Assembly: GCA_009869945.1 (NCBI GenBank)
Contig: WIXG01000138.1
Coordinates: 1 to 64,000, forward strand
Reading direction: 5' to 3'
DNA: 64,000 bases
Source of the DNA: Mesaphorura yosii
Taxonomy: Eukaryota; Arthropoda; Collembola; Poduromorpha; Tullbergiidae
The notes under the pieces are model-generated. The model was given only the letters and a program-made list of their open reading frames with translations. It searched no databases and was not told the origin of the DNA. The number at the start of each line of letters is the position of its first letter. The stretch's first letter is position 1. Both the position numbers and the translations under genes were made by a program. Below are positions 54,301-64,000 of the stretch, piece after piece.

Positions 54301-54645
54301 GCTCCAGTGACCCGGACGCACTTTGTATGGTAAGCACAAACCGTCTTACTGCAATTACCGAATTACAATGATTTGACCGTATTGCAGGTCGACATTGGAT
54401 CGCCAGTCATCTGTAGCCTGCGCAACAACTTCACTATTCCCCACCAATCGGGCGTGCAGAAGATTCTTACAGGCATTGTCACATGGAAGACGCCTTGCTT
54501 CGGCGCTCGAGTCAACGATGACGTCGTACTAGCAATGAATGAATTGCAGAAAAACTACAATCTGACTCAAGTTACACCCATTAATGAAATTCTGGACTTT
54601 ATTGCAGAACGTGTCAAAGAGTCGGAGACGTCTGTTGCTGCGTAA
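51314..54645 (+). CDS. Catalytically dead serine protease homologue (clip-type/masquerade-like), secreted
   Basis: Five exons in phase (51314-51703, 52233-52458, 53216-53616, 53682-54329, 54388-54645) give 640 residues. A signal peptide (MLLPITVVLLTTISSPVQS) and a Ser/Asn/Arg-rich leader precede the trypsin fold, which opens with CGI and then IPWQAAVFTADGQFLCSG. All three catalytic positions are changed: TAAIC replaces TAAHC, KVALLEL replaces DIALLKL, and VDIGSP replaces GDSGGP. Structural landmarks such as SGWGS and GIVTWKTPC are kept. Two large insertions are unusual. One is Lys/Arg-rich with a Lys-Lys-heavy stretch (about 53340-53540). The other is about 150 residues and acidic/Ser-rich (53780-54200). 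Members of this class act as non-enzymatic cofactors in protease cascades of immunity or development; that role is inferred. ATTAAA at 54713-54718 may be its poly(A) signal. Confidence 0.85.
52459..53215. other. 757-bp intron of the protease homologue
   Basis: Contains one acceptor-like site (52952) opening a short frame that could form a phase-compatible cassette of about 87 bases. Its product does not fit the protease fold, so I leave it out of the model. Confidence 0.4.
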
Positions 54646-54718
54646 GGTACGAACAAGACCGAAACGACCGTCGGCTCCATTGTGACATAAAACCTCCGTC
54701 AGTGTCGCGATAATTAAA

Positions 54719-57700
54719 CTTACTAAACAAAAATATTTTGTTGTTACTGAGTGAGTGTAAATTTAGTACGCCATCAGCATATTACGTGTTTAGTAATCAT
54801 TGAGACTATAATGACAACGTCTGTAGGATTACGTTGACTGTGACGACAATTTTTTGTTTTGACGAGTGTAGTAATTTTGGCTCGAGTTACATAACCATCA
54901 GCTATCGGAATAGGAAACCGTCCCAAGGCACCGTCATTTGTGTACTCGGCACGTTGCGATTTATGATCTTTTAGAAATCTTTCGTAAAATGCATAGTATT
55001 TTCGTAGGATAGTTTTTTAAATGTGATACTTAACTAATCGGAGCGGAGGAGGATCAATGCATACGAAATGTACTTTTTGGAATTGAGTTCATAACGTCAC
55101 CACCGCTCATAAAATTGACGATTCCACCTATTTTCATTGTTAGACTTAAATTAAGGTCGGTTTATGGCAAAATATGTGTGTATTGTTCTAAAAATGTAGT
55201 GACGTCAAATCACGCCATACGTCGTATGAATCATAATTCGATTGTATTATTAAATTTATTATTGTGCATTTAAATAATAAATAATGAAATTGTTATTCCA
55301 GAAATGGTCCCATGTGTCATCGTCATCATTTCTTCGTTTCGCTTCGGTGCTGAATTGACATCATTGGCCTTTATTACTCATAAAATTGTCAGTCGAGAAT
55401 TCGGCAGTACTCGTGATGGAAAAGTGTACCTCCTCTGATGTCGAGAATGTTTACGCTTAAAATTCTTACCTAGACGGCATGTTGAGGATTTTGGCCCAAT
55501 GCTAATGAACTGAATGCCATTTGCCCTTCACGTTGACCTGCCGATATTCAAAGACTATTAGCATAGTGCATTCAATTACCATGATTCATGTAAAATTGCA
55601 AAATCCAAACTGTGAACTTTGCCTCCAAGATGAAGCAATTCATAAAATTTTGACAGGAAACGAATGAGAAAAATTGTCAATGGAACTCCGTTAGATGAAA
55701 CCGGGAGAATATTTGAATACATCTGAATATTGAAGCCTTCGATAATTCGAAATGGTTGAAATTTTAGAAAAAAAATGTCGGTGTTATTTATGCAAACGGA
55801 AAATATGCATTCCGCCACAGACACGTCGAGGAGTTCAGGCGAATATTGAGAAGAAAGTGGCGAAATTCAACGCGATTTTTGTTTCATTGCTGTATAAATT
55901 TGGCTTTAACAGAAATTGACTGGAAATTCACGTTCAAGGCGAATGATTGACAATGAATCTGGAATAATTTAATTTAAAATTGTTCGTGTGACCATGAAGT
56001 TGCAACTTTCAAGGCATGGAAGGTTTTGAAAAACTTCTCCAAAATGTTGATGATCTTGACGATGGACACTCTTTTGTTTCATAGTGCAAATACATTAAAT
56101 AGTGCTGAACAGTTTAGTCGAACGAATTTCGCAAGACTTGTATTGTGTAAGATACGCACTTGACTTATTGCTCAAGTCCCAAGTTCAAAAGATGAAAATG
56201 AATCACCTTGACTTCTCAACGACGGCAGCCAACGCGATCATCATCATAGCGATGCAGTGGCGATAGCAGGCGAGATCCTGCACTCGTTGCTGCAGCAGAG
56301 CGCTCATCCAAGCGTGCTACAATCAATAGTACACAGATGTATGGTTGAATGAATTCCACGCTGAATTCGTTGATATTATTGCACTACATTCCTCCACCGC
56401 ATAAACATAATAAATTCGAATGCAATTGCAGCTGTACAGTTATGAGAAGTAATTTCACCTAATTATCTGCAGACGAACGTAAGTAAAAAACAGGTTTTTC
56501 TAGAATGCATTCGTAAACGTAATTGTTGCGATTTTGCTTTTCGTCTGCAGTTAATCGACAACCACATGCTCAGAGTCTTCTGCACGAGACACGATAAAAT
56601 TATGCAACTCTGTTCAACGAAAATAAAAGTGCATACGAATGAGTTTGCAGGTTAAAATATCATATAGGAGAATTCAAGACCTTCAAATGATTAGCATGCA
56701 CGATTTATTGAATAAGAGTTTAAGTCTGCTAGTTTCAAATTCCTTCGTTGATTTTTTAGAAGCGTTTCGGCTTGATTGAGTTTCATTTACGATTCTACAA
56801 CAAAACGAATGCAGTCTGTAAGCAAATTACATTATTGAGTCTCACATAAGTATCACACGAGTCAAATTTATTTATGCCTTACGTCAACTCTTTCGTTTAT
56901 GGCTTGCTCTTGTCCTCGTGCACTGGCGACTACAGTTTGTATTTGTGTCGCCAGTCAATCACGGTGGGTCTAGGTCACCCATTGCCAAAGCATACCTGTA
57001 CAGGTGTTTATCATTTCGGTTACCAGGTTCTGGGCAAGTCAAATTTCTAAGCCGATTTCCTCACAATTCGTCACGTTTCGGTGACCGTGCGAAGACTTTT
57101 CGGAGTAGGAACAGGATGATAAGTTGAATCACACTCCACTCATTATCGATACATTTGTGAACACAAGTGTATGCAGACAAAATTGCAATTATTGTCTCGA
57201 CGCGTCTGCTTCACACTATTATGAAATTTTTTTTAAATACACAAATCACGGATCTTTCTGTGCTGACGTACGAACTGGTACATTTTTATGATTCATTTTA
57301 GAGACTGGTGACTGGTAAACATAAATATCATGAAGTAGACACCAAAAGCAGACAGTACAAAAATAATCGTAATGGGTTTGTTTTGGTAAACTTTAGCCGG
57401 AAATTCAAGAAATAGACTCTCTCCAAGAACACGTGCGAGATAAATTCAGACGATATGTAAGCCATATTTATCATGGTGTCATACTTGCAGAAAATATTTT
57501 GCTCAATTCGCTGGCAAAGATTTGTTATTTAATAATTATCATACTTGAAATACAAACTGCAACTTTCCGTGTACCACTTTAATTGTGTCAATTTTTCCAG
57601 AAGTACAAACGATTCCGTTTTCGACATCATTGCGGTTAAAGGTTACGTATGTAGTTTTGATTCAGGATCTTGTCATGTTAAATTTGGACACTTATTTCTT

Positions 57701-58741
57701 GGAATATTACTAATGGCCCACCACACATTATTTATTGCGCCATAAATGGATTTTACTGCCAGCTTCAGTCTTAGTAGTAATTTGACTTTAGCTTTAGCCT
57801 CACTGAAAACTGGATGACAATGATGCATTTTTTGCGAAGTTCAAGATTGCAGTCATTTACGTACACCAATGCGTCGAGTTTCTGAGCCATCGAAATAACA
57901 CTCACGATTCGTCACGATTAAATTTTGTGGCTTCCTTGTTTCTTCTGCCCGTCTACCTTACCCTCGCCATCGTTCGTTGCTTCGCATGCCTAAAACGTCC
58001 CTGCCAGTAAAGTGCTGCAGGAACAAGTTCTTCCGCTGAGAATTTTGATTTCCATCTCTTTTTCTCACGTCGCATTCGCATTAGAAATGGGTTTAACAAC
58101 ACATGCAAGAAATTTAAGAGTACGCTTAATTAGATTGAAGGTGTACGTGTAGCATGTAAAATGGGAGAAAAGTTGTCGTCCTTCTCCTTCGCTGCTCTTA
58201 ATCATACAGCACCAAAGCGAATATGAATATGAAATGGCAAGAAATTGACATTATTACTTCGACCATTGCTCGTGAACGCGTATGTGGTTTCTCGAAAGGA
58301 GGTCCCACAACCAAAACAATCACCATTGGGGCATTGATTGCACGTTTCTATGCATTTGTGGTAAATATGAGCCGTCTGCCTTGGCCACTTAACTCATTAC
58401 ATAACATGTTTAATCCTTTCAACGTTCAGCTTCATTAAAGTTAATCTATATTATAATCCAGTAAGCAGGACCACATTGCCAGTAAAGCGCCGACTCTGGC
58501 CCTTCATACACCAATCTGAGACAAAATGGTCTCAAGTCATTTGCGTTAGTCACACCTCTTCGCCTTACTCGCTCACTCGAACTAGTGAAGTTTGAACTTG
58601 AGACATTCGATAAGCCTAAATTTAGAAATTCCATGGAAGTCGAACCGAACTGAGGGTCATTTGTCTATTTCTGGAGTTTGAGCCAGAAAAATAAAAGGCA
58701 CTTCACGAATTTTACGCTACGTTAGGCATTCGCCGGAATCC
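54719..58741. other. Intergenic, 4 kb
   Basis: AT-rich with short frames only. No gene, repeat or RNA gene recognised. Confidence 0.55.
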
Positions 58742-60761
58742 ATGCAAGTCGAAATGATGACTGGAGAAGAGCGCCGAAAAAATTCGCAGAAAAATTCCCA
58801 GTTTGTGGAAAAAGAGTTGAGTAGAGTCACTGAAGTGATAATTGTGATTTTACTCTGTCCGATTTATTGGACACTGATTTCTGTTGTTTTTGTCGTCTTC
58901 TTCCTGCCATGTCTTCTTTACCGTTCTCTGGTGATAAAAGTGTGCAAGTACCTTCATCCGAGCTGGACGCCGCTTTCGGTGAAGGACAACATGCTCGGTG
59001 AAGATTTCATCACGACGAAACCAAATGCCGTGATTACAGTGCTCGCAACCATCAACGATCCGATGCCGCTGGATGAGTACCGGAAGAAATACGAAGAAAC
59101 TATCGTCAAGCTGAAAGATCCAAAAACTGGCAAGTATTTGTTGCCGAAATACATGCAGTATCATGAGCGTTGGTTCGGGTACAATTTCTGGAAATGGGAC
59201 GAGGATTTCAAAATTGAGAATCATATTCAGATTCTGGATGGCACGGAAGGCAATGAAACAACGACGGAAGAGCAACTCATGGAATTGTTGGGCGAAGCTC
59301 TGAATCGAGGTTTCCAGCCCAAGCGACCGCACTGGGACATTCTCGTAGCTGAAAACTTCGTGCCAAAGGACTCGTCAACCCCTGCCATTAAGAAGACCGC
59401 GTACATATTTCGGATACACCATGGAATAGCGGATGGATACTCGCTGCTGAAGTCGTACGTGGAGCACATGTGTAAAGAGAAGAACGTGAAGGACAAGATT
59501 GTTGTGCCAAAATTTGATGCGCCAAAATTAAATCCACTTTTGAAGTTATGGAATGGCTTCTATACAATCGCGAGTTTGCCCCACCTTTTGGGAAGGCAGA
59601 AATTCGTTGACGTCGACTCAAATATTTGGTTCAAATCCGAGCAGCAAAAGCTGACTAGAAATTGCCTAGCAGGTCGCTCACGGAGAATTCCGGTTGAGGA
59701 CATTAAATCTATTCGCCGGAAGTACAATGTCTCATTTAATGCAGTACTTTATGCCATACTGGCGGGGGCAATCAGAAAGTACTTTAGAAGGAAGTATCTT
59801 GGCGATAATAAGATCAAAGTGCCCGAGTTCCTAAGAAGCTTCGCACCATTTCCTTGGAAGAACCACCCCAATAACAAACTTCTGAATCACTGGTGAGATC
59901 TTCACCTTTCGAATTATTAATCTGCTCAGCAAACACAGCATGTAATTTTCCCTGTTCCTCAGGACGTGCGCAGTGGTGCCAATTCTCACCGGCGTCGAGT
60001 GCCCTGTAGAGCGGTTGCATAAAACTGAGGTCGAATTTGAAAAGGTCAAGTCGTCTGCTGCACCACTCGCCAACTACTTGTCCATCACATTGTTTGGATG
60101 GCCACCCGCATGGTTTGTTAAAAAGTTCGGTTCGAATTCCTTCAGTACGGCAATTGTTTCGATTTTCCCCGGCCCCACTCATCTGGTCAAGTTCTTTGGT
60201 GAGACTGACATTGATGATCAGAGTTTTTGGGCACCACATTTACGAGGAAATGCAGGTCAGTACGCGATTAAATATTTGAGCCCCAAACCCTGTCCTGTAC
60301 CACTTTACGTTAAGAGATTGCATAGTGATATTTCTATACTCCCTTTGCAGGCATCGGTGTTGGAATCTGCAGTTACAAGGAATCAATTCGTGTGGCCCTT
60401 AGCATTGACACTGCAATCCTGCAGAAGCAACGAGATCTCGAAGAGCTTTTGGCATACATCGAAGAAGAAGTCGATGTACTGCTGAAGTTTTCGGTAAGCG
60501 ACGAAGTACGAATGCATTTGAATGTTTCTTACGCGTACCAGTGAAATTTTATACACTTTCATGACTTAATTTCAGGGATTCCGAGAGGTACAAAAACCCG
60601 AGCCCATACTTCGAGGTGAAAATAGGAATGGAGAGATTTTACACAATAACAATGACGGACGTATTTTCACAAATCCGTCCATAAGAAGCAGAGCTCTTCT
60701 GAACAAGAACAGAATTCAATCCTATTCGAATGGATCTGCTACCGACAATTTAAGTATTTAA
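58742..60761 (+). CDS. WS/DGAT-type O-acyltransferase (wax ester synthase/diacylglycerol acyltransferase family)
   Basis: Transfers an acyl chain from acyl-CoA to a fatty alcohol or diacylglycerol, making wax esters or storage/surface lipids at the ER. Exons 58742-59892, 59963-60255, 60351-60493 and 60576-60761 join in phase for 590 residues. The start is the first ATG of the exon; the fourth and fifth codons after it are not alternative starts of note. A strong membrane segment lies at about residues 32-60 (VIIVILLCPIYWTLISVVFV), unlike bacterial members. The active-site motif HHGIADG is at 226-232. The C-terminal half has the family's GPTHLVKFFG, WAPHLRGN and SYKESIRVAL segments. The last 60 residues are a polar Asn/Arg-rich tail of unknown role. 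AATAAA at 60825-60830. The substrate cannot be told from sequence. Confidence 0.88.
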
Positions 60762-60824
60762 ACTGAAATGACACAGAGAACTTTAGACTTCGTGGCAGAC
60801 AGTTGTTAAATTTTAGTATAATGG

Positions 60825-60830
60825 AATAAA
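60825..60830 (+). terminator. poly(A) signal of the acyltransferase gene
   Basis: AATAAA 64 bases past the stop at 60759-60761. Confidence 0.6.
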
Positions 60831-61345
60831 GGTGCTAGGTTTCTATATTGAAAGGCCATTACGTGGGTTACTTCATTCAAGAACTATGGTCTTCTGTCGC
60901 GATGCATCAATTTGATGGAACGGTGACCAAGGTTCCTACTGCTCAAGCATAAAACGGCGGGACTACGTTCAACTCAAAAACGTGTGCCTTCAACCACGAA
61001 ACGAGTTAAGAGTAGACAGCCGTCCGAAATATTTTAATTCTTAAAGCCAACTGGTCAGCTGCATGCCGTCTTCGGGTAACTGGTCGTGGTCAGCTCGGGG
61101 ATTTCAGTCTGAAGAAACGAGAGGTATTACAAGAAGGGGGAAGCCTGAATTATTGCTTCACTTCTCTATCACCGGCTCTTCAACCTTAACTTGATTCGTT
61201 CGTAGTAATTTATTTTCTTTAGCCAAACATTTGTACATTTGTTTGCGATAAGTTTGCAATTTTTACTTTATTCCAATAGTTCCAACTCCGCTCGGGATTC
61301 AATCAACGAGTCAACTAGTTATCGTCGGGATCCGAGTACACGAAA
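60831..61345. other. Intergenic between the acyltransferase and NDOR1 genes
   Basis: About 515 bases with no coding signal. It must contain the NDOR1 promoter and leader. Confidence 0.5.
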
Positions 61346-63306
61346 ATGGGTGAAACTGAACAGCGATCATTGTTGATTTTATACGGCAGCGAAAGTGGAA
61401 CTGCGGAAGAAACAGCCGAACGTGTCGCACGTGAGGCCTTAGCTTTCAACTTAAAGCCGGAACTTTCATCAATGGACTCATATCTTACCAACTGGACATC
61501 GCTGGCTGACTCTGCCGTACCTGTAATCACGTGTTTCCTGTGTTCAACAACTGGTCAAGGCGATTTCCCAAGTAATATGCAACAATTTTGGAAGTATCTG
61601 CTCAAGAAAAGTTTGAAGTCGAACTACCTAGCAAATCTGCAGTTCACCCTGCTTGGGCTTGGTGATTCATCTTATGCAAAGTATAATTTCGTGGGAAAGA
61701 AATTCTACAAACGCCTTTTACAACTTGGTGCGCAGCCTTTGACTGAATTGTACCTTGCTGACGACCAGCATGAACTTGGACCTGACGCTGTGATTGGGCC
61801 ATGGCTAAGTAAATTCTGGCTTAAACTGTTTCCAAGCACGCCTGTTGACCAGTCAGGTTTCGTCATCCTGTCCAGCCCCGCGATTGAGCCCAAATTCTTT
61901 ATGAAACATGCAAGTACTCAACTCGTCTCCGAATTGTCAGAAAAGTTCACTTCCTTAACAGTCAATGGGGGCCATTTCACACCAATCAAATTAGTAACAT
62001 CTGAACGAGTGACGGAGCAAGATCACTTCCAAGATGTGCACTTGTTCACCTTTGACATGAGTGAGTCATCAATGACCTACAACCCTGGGGACGTGCTGGT
62101 GGTGCAGCCGAGTAATCTAGAAGAAAACGTTGAGCTATTCTTTGACATCTTTCCACACTTGAGACAGCGGCGCAACGATCTCTTCTATGTGATACCAAAC
62201 CCAAGAAGACCATGGGTGCAAATTCCAGACCAGTACAGCCAGCTGTACCCCCAACCTTGGTCCTTGGACTTTATTGTGACTAACTACTTCGACCTGCAAG
62301 TTGTTCCAAAAACTCGCGTATTTGAGGTCTTGGGTTACTTCACGACTAGTGAACTAGAAAACGAGAAGCTGGGCGAATTTTGCACTGCTGCTGGCCAGCA
62401 AGACCTTTGGAGCTACTGTCATCGTCCTCGACGAACTATTCTTGAAGTCTTACAAGATTTCCCGCACGCAACAGAAAATATTGCCGACAATTATTTGTTT
62501 GATTTATTTACACCGATCAAGCCAAGGTCATTTTCCATTGCATCTTCAATGAGACAAGCAGCCAATCAAGTTCAAATTCTAGTCGCAATTATTGAATACA
62601 AGACAAAACTGAAGAGGCCAAGACTTGGATTGTGCTCAAATTTCTTAAAACGCCTTCCAGTGGGACAAAAGTTGCCGGCCAAGGTCCAGGCGGGTAGTTT
62701 CCAATTTCCATCTGACCAGGTATTACACCGATCTGGTCTTGTTACCAATTTATGCTTATAATGGCTAAGTGCATATGTTTTGCTGTAGAACATTCCAATT
62801 ATAATGGTTGGTCCTGGAACAGGGTGTGCTCCGTTTCGGTCCCTGATTGCAGAGAAGCACGGCATAGTGAAAGAAATGGTTTTGTTCTTCGGTTGTCGGA
62901 ATGAAGCGAAAGATTTCTTCTTCAAAAAAGAGTGGGCAGAAATGAGAGACAAAGATGAAATTCAGTTATTTGCGGCCTTCTCTCGTGACTCTCCTGACGG
63001 AAGGTAGCATCATCATTAAATCTAATAACTTAGACATAAGTACGCCCTAATAACCTCCGCCGACTTATTTTTTTCAGAAAAGTGTACGTGCAGCACCTGA
63101 TACAGAAAGCTGGAAGTTTAATATGGGATTTAATTGATCGAAAAGGTGGAATGATTTTCGTGGCTGGAAACGCTAAAGTGATGCCAACAGAAGTCAGCAA
63201 TGCTTTCATTGAAATATTCAAAGGACATGGGGCTGGAGAACATTCAAGTGCCTACATGGACCAACTGATTAAAGTCAAGCGGTATCAGACGGAAGTTTGG
63301 TCTTGA
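61346..63306 (+). CDS. NDOR1: NADPH-dependent diflavin oxidoreductase 1 (Tah18 type)
   Basis: Passes electrons from NADPH through FAD and FMN to the Fe-S protein anamorsin/CIAPIN1 in cytosolic iron-sulfur cluster assembly. Exons 61346-62719, 62789-63003 and 63078-63306 join in phase for 605 residues, close to the human length (597). Flavodoxin domain: YGSESGTAEETAE (about 13-25) and STTGQGDFP bind FMN. FAD-binding: RSFSIASS (about 393-400). NADPH-binding: VGPGTGCAPFRS (about 465-476), with a conserved aromatic Trp next to the C-terminus. The start is the ATG at 61346, which gives the FMN loop at the usual distance. No membrane anchor is present, separating it from cytochrome P450 reductase. 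AATAAA at 63499-63504. Confidence 0.95.
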
Positions 63307-63498
63307 ATATGCCCTTCATTTAGTCCCGTTGAAGCCTGGGAATTCCATGATCGATTCACTCTCATTAATATTGAATTCTGTTAACGAGATTTTCAGTCGT
63401 CATTGTACGTCCGTTATTATGATTAATGCGGACTTCCAATTGTCTAATCTTGCACGTGCCAACAGTGTAAGACGACGAAATTATGTACTCCATGCTCG

Positions 63499-63504
63499 AA
63501 TAAA
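63499..63504 (+). terminator. poly(A) signal of NDOR1
   Basis: AATAAA about 190 bases after the stop at 63304-63306. Confidence 0.55.
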
Positions 63505-63724
63505 CTTTAACCTTCGATCGTTGGAGGACAACATGCAAAGCTGTTCTTGAAACTTGAAGTCGGTACATTCAGCATTTTAGTTATAAACTAATTAACTGGA
63601 TCAAGTAACTATTTTAAGACACTTCCCCATCTCCAGAACATAAGTAGCGTGACCTTTGTGGGAAGTGATGGGTTCATTTCAAGTGTGAAACTGTTATGCG
63701 AATTTCGTTCTTAACCTTGTCCTT

Positions 63725-63821
63725 CTAGTACAAAGGACAGGCCTTCGCCTTTCTGTCGTCAACTTTCGGCACCCGAGAAAATACTTTGTGGGCCGCCTCC
63801 TCACTTTGTCCCAACACTCTT
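63725..63821 (-). other. Possible last exon of a gene extending past the right edge
   Basis: A good acceptor (ACATTTCAATTTCAG) is followed by 31 codons ending in TAG. The product ends SRVPKVDDRKAKACPLY. The frame upstream of the acceptor hits no obvious exon before the window ends. I do not recognise the protein, and the convergent orientation to NDOR1 is plausible but unproven. Confidence 0.3.
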
Positions 63822-64000
63822 CTGAAATTGAAATGTAATTCCCAATTAATTCTACCGCTAAGCTTTGCTTTCATGCTCGACCCCACTGAACTGCCAAACG
63901 TGTGGAGGCTGGCAGGTCCAAGACAACGTGGATAAGAAAGAGAAAGCAAGGGCAGAACCGAATACCATTTTCTTGCAAGAGCAGAGGACTCTTGCGTTGT

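Overview
The window is nuclear DNA of an animal and almost certainly an arthropod. Genes are split by short canonical GT-AG introns (about 50-100 bp in several genes, kilobases in one), AATAAA signals follow the stops, and the proteins match arthropod families: a Nudel-like mosaic protease, a Pde6-type cGMP phosphodiesterase and a non-catalytic serine protease homologue. A WS/DGAT-type acyltransferase is compatible with a springtail or another non-insect arthropod, but the sequence does not fix the clade. Every gene model below was built by hand from splice sites and reading phase. Spans run from first to last coding base and include introns.

Layout. 159-3576 (-): first 17 exons of a secreted LDLa/SRCR-like/trypsin/LDLa protease of Nudel type, running off the left edge. 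4550-22189 (-): a 20-exon cGMP phosphodiesterase (GAF-GAF-HD catalytic domain, CaaX-like tail). Its 5' start lies upstream of 22189 and is not securely found. A small two-exon gene (20194-20732, +) sits inside one of its introns on the opposite strand. 22190-35480: about 13 kb with no recognisable gene, only a few short frames. 35486-37248 (-): unassigned exon-like pieces. 39253-43547 (-): complete eight-exon CCDC142 homologue. 43548-46750: non-coding except for a 150-bp foldback element and an unusually long open frame. 46780-49162 (+): uronyl/heparan 2-O-sulfotransferase of the UST/Pipe family. 51314-54645 (+): serine protease homologue that has lost all three catalytic residues. 54646-58741: empty. 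58742-60761 (+): WS/DGAT-like acyltransferase. 61346-63306 (+): NADPH-dependent diflavin oxidoreductase 1. 63725-63821 (-): possible last exon of a gene beyond the right edge.

Functional reading. Most genes look like unrelated housekeeping or signalling genes: cGMP breakdown, Fe-S cluster assembly, lipid acyl transfer. The exception is a Nudel-like protease, a Pipe/UST-family sulfotransferase and a protease homologue within about 54 kb. In Drosophila, nudel and pipe both act in the eggshell/perivitelline pathway that sets the dorsoventral axis. Whether the proximity means anything here is open.
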